Virus record (IMG/VR): IMGVR_UViG_3300045973_000166
Span: 1 to 45,047 of that record
From: a virus
DNA length: 45,047 nucleotides
Strand: one strand, 5' to 3'
Shown here: in pieces, positions 24,115 through 32,008 of the stretch
Layout of the letters: each line of letters opens with the position of its first letter
How positions within the stretch are numbered: the stretch's first letter is position 1
Notes under the pieces: model-generated
What the model was told of the DNA's origin: nothing
The model's database searches: none
The model's input: the letters and a program-made list of their open reading frames with translations, nothing else
Translations under genes and position numbers: made by a program

Positions 24115-25220
24115 ACGCCTTCCTCCCACTTGTATTTGTCGATCGAACTCCCGTCCATAGAAACGAGTCTCCTCGAGTCAGCCTCGTACCTCATGTTGAT
24201 CTCGCCCAATCTGCCGAACTCCCGGTTTTTGGTGATCTGGACAATGGAGTCGCACCCCTCCGCCGCTTTCTCCTTGTCCGTCGCTCTGCGGATGCGGATG
24301 ACGTTACTCGCCCTGTTGGTAATGTCCCCACTGCCTCCAACTTGGTCGTTCAGGTCGCCCTCTTCGCCCTTTCTGGGGTGTGCGACCAACACCACATGTG
24401 TGCCGTACTGCTGTGCGAAGTCCGCCAGATCTCCCACGAAGTTGCTCTGGGCGCGGTAGTAGTCCTGCTCCTTGTTGACGGCGTACTTTGCGGTCATCAG
24501 GTTGTCGATGAAAACAATCTTGCATCCATAGGTTGCCACCGCGATCTTGCATCTCTCCAAAATGGCGTTCTTCTCAGATGACTTCACGATGGTATTGTCG
24601 TACAGGATGAACCGCTTTCCCAACCACGACGAGATGCGTCCCCTAGAAAACTCATCCGCATGATGCCGTGGCTCCCCGAACCTGTCAGGGATCGTCACAA
24701 GCCAGTTGTGTCCGGCGGCTTGGCAGTACGTCCAGTCAAAGAACGTGCGCTTGTTCAGTTCCCCGCTGTAAAAGAAAACCGGAACGTCCTCGTTTACCGC
24801 CGCTAGTGCAAGTTGTGAGGCGAACGTACTCTTTCCGTCGCCTCTTTTCCCCGTCAGAACGGTCAGCATCGTCTCCTCGAACCCGCCGATGCTTCTGTCC
24901 AACTGCGATATCCCGCTTGGGATTCGGTGGTGGGACTTCTCAGGGACATACTCGGAAAGCACAACCAGTCCCTCTGGAGCGTCGATCTTTCCGATGTTGG
25001 CTAGTTTGTCCCTCCACTCATACTGTTGCGACAGCGTGTCGATCAGAACCTTGAAGTCCGTGAGCCGTTTGGTGCATACGGCGCAGTCCCACAGCCCCAC
25101 GCCCCCGATGAGTTTGAATGTCCAAGTCTCTCCACACAGCGGGCAACGCTCGAAGATCGTGTATCCTTTCGCCTCCACACAATCGCCGAAGATCTTCTTG
25201 ATGTCGTTTATCTGTGCCAT
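24111..25220 (-). CDS. DnaB-like (SF4) replicative helicase with N-terminal zinc finger
   Basis: A 369-residue protein, RBS AAGGATGA, ATG 25220. Residues ~26-50 hold CPLC...CAVC, a zinc ribbon like that of phage primase-helicases. No primase catalytic domain follows. The RecA-like ATPase begins near residue 100: Walker A GKRGDGKST (~123), a SGE motif, Walker B IVFIDNL (~235), and HVVLVAHPRK (~275). The C-terminus has VIRIRRA and ITKNREFGRLG. It should unwind DNA at the phage fork and, from its zinc domain, resembles a T7 gp4/Twinkle-type protein that has lost priming. It lies directly downstream of the initiator gene. Confidence 0.88.
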   Translation of the reverse strand: MAQINDIKKIFGDCVEAKGYTIFERCPLCGETWTFKLIGGVGLWDCAVCTKRLTDFKVLIDTLSQQYEWRDKLANIGKIDAPEGLVVLSEYVPEKSHHRIPSGISQLDRSIGGFEETMLTVLTGKRGDGKSTFASQLALAAVNEDVPVFFYSGELNKRTFFDWTYCQAAGHNWLVTIPDRFGEPRHHADEFSRGRISSWLGKRFILYDNTIVKSSEKNAILERCKIAVATYGCKIVFIDNLMTAKYAVNKEQDYYRAQSNFVGDLADFAQQYGTHVVLVAHPRKGEEGDLNDQVGGSGDITNRASNVIRIRRATDKEKAAEGCDSIVQITKNREFGRLGEINMRYEADSRRLVSMDGSSIDKYKWEEGV

Positions 25221-25224
25221 CTGG

Positions 25225-26025
25225 TCATCCTTTCAGTTTTGGCAGTTTTGGCTCGTCTGGCGGCTGTTGCGCCTTCCCATTGGATTTGAGTTCAAATAGT
25301 CCCTGCCACCCATTGACAACGCTCTGCTCGACAATCTTCAGCATTGCCTCGTCCTGATACGAGCCAAGTTCGCGCAGGTTTTTAACCACCAGAGTCAACG
25401 ACATTTGGTTGAGTGGTTTTTTTATCACCGCCCTATGGTCGATGTACATCTGGACAGCCTCTTTGCCCTTGTCAGTCAATGCGTATTCATCCAAAGACAA
25501 GGCGACTTTTTTCTTGCGAGAGGGTTCAGGAGTGTCAGCGACTACTATTAACTCTCTTTCTTTATCTAGTTCTGCTCCACTAACATTAGATTTACCGTTA
25601 GATTTACTGTTAAGTTTACAGTCAATTTCCCTTACTGCTGTGCGTTGTTTCTCCCTTCGCTCTTGCATATATGTCCGCATATACTCCCTGTTTGCCTCGA
25701 TCTGGTCGAGATTTTGGTGCTTCGACCAATTTGGGATGGTGATCGTACCTTCGATGATATCGATCATCCCGAATCGCTGAAAAGTCTGTAGTGCCATGCG
25801 GACGGTATTGACTGGTCGCCTAAAAATAGTTGAAAGCATTTCGTCTGTGAATGCGATCCTGTTGTTGAGCAGTAGGACGCCGTTCGTGCTTACTCTTCCT
25901 GCCAGACACAGGAGTTTGAACCAGATGCACAGCACTGCGTCGGCATCAGGCATCGATTCGATGAGCAAAATTTTCTCATCGTCAAAAATGTTCGTCACGA
26001 TTTTGATCCATTTGACGTCCGTCAT
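25225..26025 (-). CDS. Replication initiator / replisome organizer
   Basis: A 266-residue protein, ATG 26025 with GGGGAGGAAG upstream. Residues ~1-125 match the phage replisome-organizer N-terminal winged-helix type: VKWIKIVTNIFDDEKILLIESMPDADAVLCIWFKLL..., RIAFTDEMLSTIF, NTVRMALQTFQRFGMIDI. A variable Lys/Ser/Asn-rich linker (~140-165) is encoded by tandem 12-base repeats. The C-terminal part (~185-250) is a DnaD-like helical domain with ELKSNG near the end. Such proteins bind iterons in their own gene and load the helicase, which is encoded immediately downstream. Confidence 0.88.
   Translation of the reverse strand: MTDVKWIKIVTNIFDDEKILLIESMPDADAVLCIWFKLLCLAGRVSTNGVLLLNNRIAFTDEMLSTIFRRPVNTVRMALQTFQRFGMIDIIEGTITIPNWSKHQNLDQIEANREYMRTYMQERREKQRTAVREIDCKLNSKSNGKSNVSGAELDKERELIVVADTPEPSRKKKVALSLDEYALTDKGKEAVQMYIDHRAVIKKPLNQMSLTLVVKNLRELGSYQDEAMLKIVEQSVVNGWQGLFELKSNGKAQQPPDEPKLPKLKG
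25584..25631. repeat. Iteron array, probable origin of replication
   Basis: Three tandem 12-base units (cattagatttac, cgttagatttac, tgttaagtttac) and a decayed fourth (agtcaatttccc) lie inside the initiator gene. The tract is conspicuously AT-rich against the GC-rich surroundings and is flanked by an AT-rich stretch at 25541-25570. Origins within the initiator gene, at the segment coding the linker, are the rule for lambda-O-like and Gram-positive replisome organizers. Confidence 0.65.
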
Positions 26026-26392
26026 CTTCCTCCCCCCCCCTCTTCCCGGCGAGGACACCCTTGTCGTAGACCGTCTGGAGAAGTTTTTCGTAACGAGTCG
26101 CCAGTTGGATGGCTTCTTCCGCGCACCGGACTGCGTCGACCCAAATCTCCGACCCTGTGAACCGGATGACCATATACCCATGACGCATTAAAAACCGTGC
26201 TTTTACACAATCCGCATATCGTTGCTCTTTGGTCTTGTGGGTTTCTTGTCCATCGCATTCAATGATAGCCGGTACGAAGAACTTCGGGAATATGAGAAAG
26301 TCGGCGACGTAAATCCCCAGTGGGAACTGTGGGATGACGTCCCCCGGCTCTTCGATAAGATCGGCGAGGGCGACGTGAAGCAATTTCTCCAT
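25982..26392 (-). CDS. DUF559/Vsr-like PD-(D/E)XK endonuclease
   Basis: A 136-residue protein. ATG 26392 is chosen (GGAGGTGAGG upstream); an in-frame ATG at 26416 would add 8 residues. The core VADFLIFP..VPAIIECDGQETHK...RYADCVKARFLMRHGYMVIRF is the Vsr/DUF559 type fold: D of VADF, E of IIECDG, then the H, D and R that follow. Family members are nicking or repair-like nucleases. Its place between an excisionase-like HTH and the initiator suggests a role in replication or recombination. The 3' end contains a run of nine G on the coding strand. Confidence 0.75.
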   Translation of the reverse strand: MEKLLHVALADLIEEPGDVIPQFPLGIYVADFLIFPKFFVPAIIECDGQETHKTKEQRYADCVKARFLMRHGYMVIRFTGSEIWVDAVRCAEEAIQLATRYEKLLQTVYDKGVLAGKRGGEEDDGRQMDQNRDEHF

Positions 26393-26393
26393 G

Positions 26394-26576
26394 TCATTCA
26401 ACTGCCTCACCTCCATTCTTCAGGCGATCCACTTCACTTTCGGGTATCCGTCTCATTGACCCCATCTTGATGCTCTGGATCTTCTTCTGCCCGATCCACT
26501 TGCGGACGGTGATTTCGGCAAGCCCCAGTCGGTCTGCAAATTCCTTGACGGTTATGAGCCTTTCGTTCTTGGTCAT
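26394..26576 (-). CDS. Excisionase/MerR-like helix-turn-helix protein
   Basis: A 60-residue protein, RBS GAGGAGGAGAG and ATG 26576; an in-frame GTG at 26615 is upstream of the best RBS and would overlap the promoter start region, so it is rejected. TVKEFADRLGLAEITVRKWIGQKKIQSIKMGSMRRIPESEVDRL is the compact winged-helix of HTH_17/Xis type. It is preceded by the best promoter in the early region and a palindrome across its -10, so autoregulation is likely. Its first eight residues (MTKNERLI) equal those of the protein at 34413-34826. Confidence 0.85.
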   Translation of the reverse strand: MTKNERLITVKEFADRLGLAEITVRKWIGQKKIQSIKMGSMRRIPESEVDRLKNGGEAVE

Positions 26577-26607
26577 TGTCTCTCCTCCTCTTTTGACGAT
26601 GAAAAAC

Positions 26608-26627
26608 GGATACACCTAAGTATATCC
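26608..26627. promoter_or_regulatory. Operator-like palindrome over the -10 element
   Basis: The sequence ggatacac-ctaa-gtatatcc is an 8-4-8 inverted repeat with one mismatch and overlaps the leftward -10 hexamer. A repressor bound here would block RNA polymerase. The HTH protein encoded immediately downstream is the natural candidate. Confidence 0.6.
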
Positions 26628-26647
26628 ATCCATATGGGACAGGTCAA
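26619..26647 (-). promoter_or_regulatory. Leftward sigma70/sigmaA promoter
   Basis: On the minus strand TTGACC (26647-26642), a 17-base spacer and TATACT (26624-26619) give a near-consensus promoter. The predicted start is about 26612, some 35 bases before the HTH gene ATG. It would drive the HTH, nuclease, initiator and helicase genes independently of the upstream early promoter. Confidence 0.8.
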
Positions 26648-26659
26648 CAAAAAGTAGCA

Positions 26660-26854
26660 TTATCCCTTCGGGGGTCTTCCTATTCGTGGAGCGGGAATGA
26701 TGTCGGACGCCTTTCGATTGATGGCGTCCAGACATCGCTCCATCCTCCCGTACCAGACACATGAGTTCCCTGATTTTCGTTTGTCGAGACAGGCGTCACA
26801 ATCGTCCAGAAACGCCGAAACGACCCGGTAAAGATCGTCTTGCTCTTTTGCCAT
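26660..26854 (-). CDS. Small hypothetical early protein
   Basis: A 64-residue protein with RBS AGGAGGAATC and ATG 26854. It is helical with four cysteines near residues 19-41 (DDCDACLDKRKSGNSCVWYGRMERC), a spacing that could bind zinc. It ends in basic RIGRPPKG. It follows the MBL-fold gene by 8 bases. Function unknown. Confidence 0.6.
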   Translation of the reverse strand: MAKEQDDLYRVVSAFLDDCDACLDKRKSGNSCVWYGRMERCLDAINRKASDIIPAPRIGRPPKG

Positions 26855-26862
26855 GATTCCTC

Positions 26863-27618
26863 CTAGAACGGAGTCAGATTGAGGTCGATGTCCATCCCCG
26901 CCTCTGCGGCAACGGTATCCACCCCGGTTGCCTCAAGAACCTCGCTGACCATGCGCTTTGCATCGCTGTTTCCCGCTGACAAATGCACCAACACGATTTT
27001 GACACATTTCGTCAGGTTTGTGGAACGCAAAAACGAGATCACGTTTTCGAGGCTGAAGTGGGAATTGAGCAGACGCTTCTTCATGGCGGGATCTACCAGA
27101 CCGTTCTCGATATTGCGGTACAGGATGTCGGTGCAATAGTTGCACTCGATGATGATGTGGGTCAGCCCGACAAATTTGTACTTCAGGTAAAACGTGTCCG
27201 TGGCATACAGGACGTTGGTCATCCAGTTCGTCAGGAGGTAGCCCACAGGCTCCACAGCGTCGTGCTGAGTGGGAAATGGTAAAACACGCCATCCCCCGAG
27301 GTCAAACGCGCTGTAGCCCCCGCCACACGCGATAGCGACGGGGTGCGTGTCCGATCCATAAGGGAATGACGTGCCGAACATTGTGCCTGCGGTCATCCAC
27401 ACCGGAATCCCGCGAGTGGCGAGATCCCGTGCGGATTTCATGTGGTCTTGGTGTTCATGCGTCACCAGAACACCGTCCAGATAGGCGGTCTTATAACCGA
27501 CCGCCCTCTGGATGATGCTTGCCGCCACCCCTGCATCCAGAACGACGGTATGCCCATCGTCTGATTGCAGGAGGTAGCAGTTGCCCTTTGATCCGGTGGC
27601 GAGTACCCGGAGCCTCAA
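26863..27618 (-). CDS. MBL-fold metallohydrolase (nuclease-like partner of RecT)
   Basis: A 251-residue protein starting at TTG 27618, overlapping the RecT-like stop; no ATG lies before the conserved LRVLATGSKGNCYLL start, and RBS is poor, so translation is probably coupled. Metal motif THEHQDH near residue 53-59, DAG near 28-30, QHD, and DTFY around 140 match the metallo-beta-lactamase fold (YycJ-like group). In many Gram-positive phages an MBL-fold protein sits beside RecT and is thought to act as the 5'-3' exonuclease partner; this is established context, not proven here. Confidence 0.85.
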   Translation of the reverse strand: MRLRVLATGSKGNCYLLQSDDGHTVVLDAGVAASIIQRAVGYKTAYLDGVLVTHEHQDHMKSARDLATRGIPVWMTAGTMFGTSFPYGSDTHPVAIACGGGYSAFDLGGWRVLPFPTQHDAVEPVGYLLTNWMTNVLYATDTFYLKYKFVGLTHIIIECNYCTDILYRNIENGLVDPAMKKRLLNSHFSLENVISFLRSTNLTKCVKIVLVHLSAGNSDAKRMVSEVLEATGVDTVAAEAGMDIDLNLTPF

Positions 27619-28697
27619 AACTCTTGGTCGCCGAGTGCGACCTGCTTGGAGGTATCGATGATGTTTGTGACGGTGTCGGTGTCGATCTTTACGAAGCCCA
27701 CTTCCGGCGTGATCTCGATGACCTCTCTGGATGCGTTTGCGGCGATCTCCAGTTGGGCAGATCGGTAGGTCTCATCCATCCCCGCATAGTCTTCGGTCGC
27801 CAAAACGCTCCCGAAGTCCTTGGGGTACTTCTTGATGGCGTTGTTCCGCATCTTCCTGATGAACATCGCCTCCTGATTCTGCGCCTCCGACCACGTCGAG
27901 CCGACCCACGGTTGGATGGCGGGGACGTTGACGATCTGCTCCAAGGCGAGATCCTTGATCTGCGTGATCAGCGCACGTTTGCTCTCGTCGATCTTTTTCT
28001 TCTGCTCCGCGCTTGCCTTGAAACGAGACTCGGCGATACCGAAAGTCTCGTTCATCATGTTGTTGCTGATGTGGGCAAGCAGGTTGTTGCGGACGTCCTC
28101 GCGCTCGGCGATCAGGTAGACCTCTCTGTTGTCATCGAGCAGGACGGGGTAAACGACCCGGATGACCTTGCCCGAACCCGTCTCCGTCCATTCGGGCGGC
28201 TCGGTCGCCAAACCCTTGTGGGACGGGAACTTGAAGGGATCGTTCTCGCGGACGAGCCAAGGCAGGAAGACTTTCGCCACGTTCAGCCCGAAGTTCCGAA
28301 GCAGGGCGTCGTTGCCATCCCCCTCGATTCCCGCCTCGATTTTCTTGACCCACTTGTCTGGGGAACCCTTCGCGGCGCGGTTCTCGCTTCGGATCTGGAA
28401 ATAGATCTCCCTCGGCGTGGCGGCGGCATTCAACTTCAGAGATGCCGCCTGCCGGAGGATGCCTGAGAGACTGGTCTGGTCGAGCGACGGATCGTCGAAC
28501 CGCATCCCCGCCTTTTCGAGCATGGTCTGGATCGCCGAGATGGCGTTCATGACACACTCTTTGGCGTAGGAGTCGAGGTTGATCCGGTGGGTGGAGAACT
28601 GATCCTCCACCATTTTGAGATACTGATCCTGCATGCGGAAAAGATTGGTCTTGAATTCCGGCTTTGGGGCAATCGCCCCGCCTTTGTCATACTCCAT
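27615..28697 (-). CDS. RecT-like single-strand annealing protein (putative)
   Basis: A 360-residue protein with RBS GGGAGGAATAATTC and ATG 28697. The N-terminal half contains YAKECVMNAISAIQTMLEKAG and SLSGILRQAASLKLNAAATPREIYFQIR, which has the general RecT layout (a helix, then the conserved 'A..L.L.......YF..R' segment). There is a helical middle and an acidic C-terminus. It is divergent, so the call rests strongly on the gene order SbcC-like ATPase - RecT-like - MBL nuclease - SSB. It should anneal ssDNA during phage recombination. Confidence 0.55.
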   Translation of the reverse strand: MEYDKGGAIAPKPEFKTNLFRMQDQYLKMVEDQFSTHRINLDSYAKECVMNAISAIQTMLEKAGMRFDDPSLDQTSLSGILRQAASLKLNAAATPREIYFQIRSENRAAKGSPDKWVKKIEAGIEGDGNDALLRNFGLNVAKVFLPWLVRENDPFKFPSHKGLATEPPEWTETGSGKVIRVVYPVLLDDNREVYLIAEREDVRNNLLAHISNNMMNETFGIAESRFKASAEQKKKIDESKRALITQIKDLALEQIVNVPAIQPWVGSTWSEAQNQEAMFIRKMRNNAIKKYPKDFGSVLATEDYAGMDETYRSAQLEIAANASREVIEITPEVGFVKIDTDTVTNIIDTSKQVALGDQEF

Positions 28698-28700
28698 GAA

Positions 28701-30698
28701 TTATTCCTCCCGTGTGACTGTGAGCGCGTCATCTCTGGTGACGAGCAGTTTAATGGTCTGTGCAGGGATCTGGATCAGGTCGTTGATGCTCTCCAGACGG
28801 TCTACGAACACAGGAACCGATGTGTCCGTGTACGCCCCGATGGCACGGATGATGTCGAGTCCGGCGTTGACCTGCGCGGCGGTGTTTGCCTTCCCAAAAG
28901 TGGTCTGACCGACGATGGCTTCACAGGTTTCCGTGATGCCGCCGTTGATCTGTTCGCTGAAGAGTTTGAAGCCCACCTTGCTGAACAGTGCGTTGATCTT
29001 GCCCTCCAACTTGGCGGTGGTTGCCATTGCGAACCGACCGATCTGGTAGAGGTAGCCCTCGAGAGCGGACTTGTTGTCGGAATGCTCACGGAGAAGTGCG
29101 CGGAGTTCATCGATGCGAACCTGCGCCCGTTTGGCGTACTCCCGTGCCTCCAGTTTGAGGGTCAGGCTGTCGATGGTCTGCCGGATCTCACGTTTCTTGG
29201 CGGCGAGTTCAGAGGCGCGATCCTCGACCGGAGCAGACAGGTAGGCTTCGAGTTCGGCGATCTGTTGGTCGAGTTCCGGGGTGTTGATGGGATTTAGAGC
29301 GGACTTGTCGTGGTCGGCGATTGCCTTTTCTGCGGCGGCGGTAAGCGTACTCAGGGTCTCGTTCGCCACGACGAGCGACTGTTGCATCTCTGTCAACGCA
29401 ACCTTGGCGGAGGCGCGGATGCTGACGTCGTGTTCCCAAGAGGACTTGGTCGTGTTCCCGACCGCGATGATCTGGTCGATCCGGTTGCCGATGGCGACTA
29501 GGGAAACCGCTTTCCGAGAGTCGTAGTCGAAGCGCATGTCCTCGATTTTGCCGTCAAGCATGTCCGCCGGGAGTGACTGTTTGCAGGTCGGGCAGACCCG
29601 GTCGAACACGGCGGTCTCGCCGTGGAACTCCCCCGAGGACAACTCCGCCTTCTTCGCCTTGGCGTCAGCCAGATCACCCCGGAGAACGCCGAGAGACTGC
29701 TCGAGCCGTGCAATGCTCACGTCGTATCCTTGGATGTCGGATGCAATCGATCTGATCATCTGGCTCAGAGCGGCTACCTTGCCGGATGCGTCGGACAGCG
29801 CGCTCAAGGCGTCCGTCTTGTTCTTCCCAGTTGAGAACCGGAGTTCTCTGGACGCATTGTCCCGGTCGCGCTTTAGCCGCAGGAGTTTGTCCTGCGCCTC
29901 GAGCATGGGGCGCATGGCGGCTTTGGCATTGCTCTCATCATGCTCGATGATCATGAGAGCCTCTTTTAGCGTCTGAATCTGAGCCTCGACAAGGGTGAAA
30001 TCGACGGCGGAAACCAGATTTCGGGACTGCTCATCGATCCTCGGTTGGATCGCCACGATGTCAGCGTTCAGCATGCGGATCTGCTCGAGAAGCATTTTCT
30101 TGGCGTCCTCGATGGGTTTGTTGCCAGAGTGGTCGAGCAGGGTGTTGAGACCCTCATCGTCCCCGGCGATCTCGCGGTTCGTGATGCCACCGCAGAGGTC
30201 TTTCAGGAGCCTGAACCGCTCTTTGTAGGGCAGTTCGGTCGAGAAGTATAAGGGGTCTGTGAGGATCAGGAAAAGTTCCTGAGGTGCGAGTTCTGCGATC
30301 TTGGCATCGTAGTCCTTCTTCTTCATGGGGACATCGTCAATCCAGAAATTGTTGTTGTTCCCGTCCATCTCGGCGTCCTGCTGACCGCGCTTTTTCACCC
30401 AGTTCTCGGAGAGTTCCTTGCGGAGATGGTACTTGACGAATCCGACGGTGATCTCTGCCGCAACGCTGTGGGTCAGATTGTGGGCAAACGATGCCCCGGT
30501 CGTGGTCTTGCAGGCATCTGCGCCCTTGTGTCCGGCAGAATCCCTGTCGAAAAGAAGCCACAGCCATGCATCCATGACGGTGGTTTTGCCCGTGCCGTTC
30601 GCACCGGAGATGGTGGCATCAGATCCGCCAAGGTGTGCGGCGGCGAGTTTGACGCCCTTGAAGTTGGTCAGGGTCAGGTCGGTAATCGTGATTTTCAT
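28701..30698 (-). CDS. SbcC/Rad50-like ATPase
   Basis: A 665-residue SMC-type protein, RBS GGGAGGG, ATG 30698. N-terminus ITDLTLTNFKGV, Walker A GANGTGKTT (~33-41) and WLWLLFDRDSAGHKG; long coiled coils on both sides of a zinc hook CPTCKQSLP (~370-380); C-terminal Walker B region VPVFVDRLESI near 630. Its short length and hook match phage-encoded SbcC-like ATPases that process recombination ends. No SbcD-like nuclease is adjacent; the MBL-fold protein two genes downstream may provide nuclease activity (inference). Confidence 0.88.
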   Translation of the reverse strand: MKITITDLTLTNFKGVKLAAAHLGGSDATISGANGTGKTTVMDAWLWLLFDRDSAGHKGADACKTTTGASFAHNLTHSVAAEITVGFVKYHLRKELSENWVKKRGQQDAEMDGNNNNFWIDDVPMKKKDYDAKIAELAPQELFLILTDPLYFSTELPYKERFRLLKDLCGGITNREIAGDDEGLNTLLDHSGNKPIEDAKKMLLEQIRMLNADIVAIQPRIDEQSRNLVSAVDFTLVEAQIQTLKEALMIIEHDESNAKAAMRPMLEAQDKLLRLKRDRDNASRELRFSTGKNKTDALSALSDASGKVAALSQMIRSIASDIQGYDVSIARLEQSLGVLRGDLADAKAKKAELSSGEFHGETAVFDRVCPTCKQSLPADMLDGKIEDMRFDYDSRKAVSLVAIGNRIDQIIAVGNTTKSSWEHDVSIRASAKVALTEMQQSLVVANETLSTLTAAAEKAIADHDKSALNPINTPELDQQIAELEAYLSAPVEDRASELAAKKREIRQTIDSLTLKLEAREYAKRAQVRIDELRALLREHSDNKSALEGYLYQIGRFAMATTAKLEGKINALFSKVGFKLFSEQINGGITETCEAIVGQTTFGKANTAAQVNAGLDIIRAIGAYTDTSVPVFVDRLESINDLIQIPAQTIKLLVTRDDALTVTREE

Positions 30699-30715
30699 GC
30701 GAACCCTCCCGTTCG

Positions 30716-30931
30716 TTAGTTCTCGGTGATTTCCTCACCGAGAACGTCTTCGATCCGACGCTTGTAGCCGGGGAACAACTCCAGTTTGCCCCGTTCCATG
30801 CGAGAGATAACCCCTCGCTGTATGGGTTTCAGAGGCTTGCCATCCGCACCGACCTGTTTGCTGAGAGCGACTTCCAGTTTCCGCAGGCTGATGCCCTTGC
30901 CCTCGCGGATCTCCCTCATGTTATTGGGCAT
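30716..30931 (-). CDS. Xre-family helix-turn-helix regulator
   Basis: A 71-residue protein with RBS AAGGAGATTGAAG and ATG 30931, overlapping the preceding stop. MREIREGKGISLRKLEVALSKQ...PIQRGVISRMERGKLELFPGYKRRIEDVLG is an HTH_3 (Xre/Cro) fold with a short insert between helices. It lies at the head of the recombination genes inside the early unit, so it could tune those genes. No lysogeny cassette accompanies it. Confidence 0.8.
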   Translation of the reverse strand: MPNNMREIREGKGISLRKLEVALSKQVGADGKPLKPIQRGVISRMERGKLELFPGYKRRIEDVLGEEITEN

Positions 30932-31427
30932 CTTCAATCTCCTTCCTGATGGCGCAGGCGACTCTGCCATCGAACATGTGCGTCCTGTGGGTCTTGTAGC
31001 AGGTGATCACTTCCATCCGTGCGAGAGCATTGATGTCGGTGTAGGTCAGCCCGGAAACCGTGCCGAACTGCTCCGCCGTGATCTGCGTCGGAATGAGGTC
31101 ATCTGCGATCCGAGGGAAACCGTTGCCGAGCCTTTTCCTGCAATTGGGGATGTTGACGGAAGTCCCCTTCAGGACGGACGCCTCGGCTCTGGCTTTCGCC
31201 TCCTCGGCTTCGCGCTTGAGGTCTGCGTCGATTGCCTTGCACTCGTCCGAGCAGAACCCCAAGGGGTTGGTGGGGTTTTCGACGAACGGAAGCGCACAGG
31301 CTTCGCACTTGCAGATGGCGGCCAACAACCCGCCGATTCGGATTGTCTCCTCCACTGCCGCTCTGGCTTCCGGGTCTGTCTGAGACCGGAGATGCACCGT
31401 CATTTTGTTGTACCGTTCCTGAGTCAT
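30921..31427 (-). CDS. Zinc-finger hypothetical protein
   Basis: A 168-residue protein with RBS GGGAGGTAGAAAGCC and ATG 31427. CKCEACALPF...GFCSDECKA (residues ~39-64) makes a Cys4-type zinc finger. A charged helix (~65-85) and a C-terminal winged-like region (ITAEQFGTVSGLTYTDINALARMEVITCYKTHRTHMFDGRVACAIRKEI) resembling a MerR/HTH reader follow. Probably a DNA-binding early protein. It is the first gene after a structured leader element. Confidence 0.6.
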   Translation of the reverse strand: MTQERYNKMTVHLRSQTDPEARAAVEETIRIGGLLAAICKCEACALPFVENPTNPLGFCSDECKAIDADLKREAEEAKARAEASVLKGTSVNIPNCRKRLGNGFPRIADDLIPTQITAEQFGTVSGLTYTDINALARMEVITCYKTHRTHMFDGRVACAIRKEIEDAQ

Positions 31428-31506
31428 GGCTTTCTACCTCCCTAGTTTGTTGTGGCGGCTTCTGACCGTCCTGACCACCGCTGTACGAGACAGCGGCAGA
31501 TGGAGT
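31428..31506 (-). promoter_or_regulatory. Repeated structured RNA element, copy 1 (79 bases)
   Basis: The whole gap between two early genes. In mRNA sense, CCGCTGT (31496-31490) pairs with ACAGCGG (31484-31478) around CTCGT. A second hairpin GGaCGG / CCGCC (31471-31454) has loop TCAGAAG. The RBS GGGAGG follows. The second hairpin shares its sequence pattern with copies at 32.9, 33.3, 34.3 and 34.8 kb. The closing CGCA/TGCG helix of copies 2-4 is missing here. Confidence 0.6.
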
Positions 31507-31779
31507 TCAGATGTCCCCTGAGATGACAAAGTCGTCGTTCGGGAAATCGCCGAACAATGTGTCGAAAAAGCGGACGAACTCGATGGTGTCGTTATTCCGG
31601 CTAAACACTGGCTTTTGGACTTCAAGTGAGAATTCCTCCGTCAGACCGATTTTGACCTTGTTCGGGATCGAGCCGCTTTCGGTGCGCTCGATCAATTCAA
31701 CGCAGATGATTTTGGACACCGGGATGACGAGGGTGTTGAGTCTGCCCTTGGAGGCGGAGATGATTTTCAGGGTCTGCAT
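31507..31779 (-). CDS. Hypothetical early protein
   Basis: A 90-residue protein, RBS GAGGAGGAAACACAC and ATG 31779. It looks like a beta-rich fold (LKIISASKGRLNTLVIPVSKIICVELIE) with a helical end (FVRFFDTLFGDFPNDDFVISG). No cysteine cluster and no membrane segment. Unrecognised; expressed with the small early genes. Confidence 0.55.
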   Translation of the reverse strand: MQTLKIISASKGRLNTLVIPVSKIICVELIERTESGSIPNKVKIGLTEEFSLEVQKPVFSRNNDTIEFVRFFDTLFGDFPNDDFVISGDI

Positions 31780-31792
31780 GTGTGTTTCCTCC

Positions 31793-32008
31793 TCATTTAA
31801 CTTTGATGATGTAGCCGCCCTTGAGGACGACCTGTGCGTACCAACGGTGCGGTTCGGGGTAGTGGGGAGCCTCGATGAAGCCGACCCCGTCTCTGGGGCA
31901 TACCGCCCCGGTAAGATCGCTGTTGGGCTGATAAACGGTGATCAGGTCGCCCCGCTTCACAGCCTCGACCAAGGCTTTCTTTGTCTTAAAATTGATTGTG
32001 GTATACAT
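31793..32008 (-). CDS. Small conserved-type phage protein
   Basis: A 71-residue protein with start ATG 32008 (RBS GAGGAAAAG) inside the end of the previous gene. FKTKKALVEAVKRGDLITVYQPN...GFIEAPHYPEPHRWYAQVVLKGGYIIKVK is a pattern I know from small proteins of many phages, where 'K..L.EAV..G' precedes a HYP.PHRWYA strand. Function is unknown in the family. Confidence 0.7.
   Translation of the reverse strand: MYTTINFKTKKALVEAVKRGDLITVYQPNSDLTGAVCPRDGVGFIEAPHYPEPHRWYAQVVLKGGYIIKVK

Noticed and set aside
26394-26576. Lysogeny module (excisionase with integrase)
   Set aside because: No integrase, no att-like duplication and no CI-like repressor was seen; the HTH protein is more likely an early regulator.
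27519-28466. Plus-strand frames of about 300 and 236 residues over the RecT-like and SbcC-like genes
   Set aside because: No RBS, compositional shadows of leftward genes with clear motifs.
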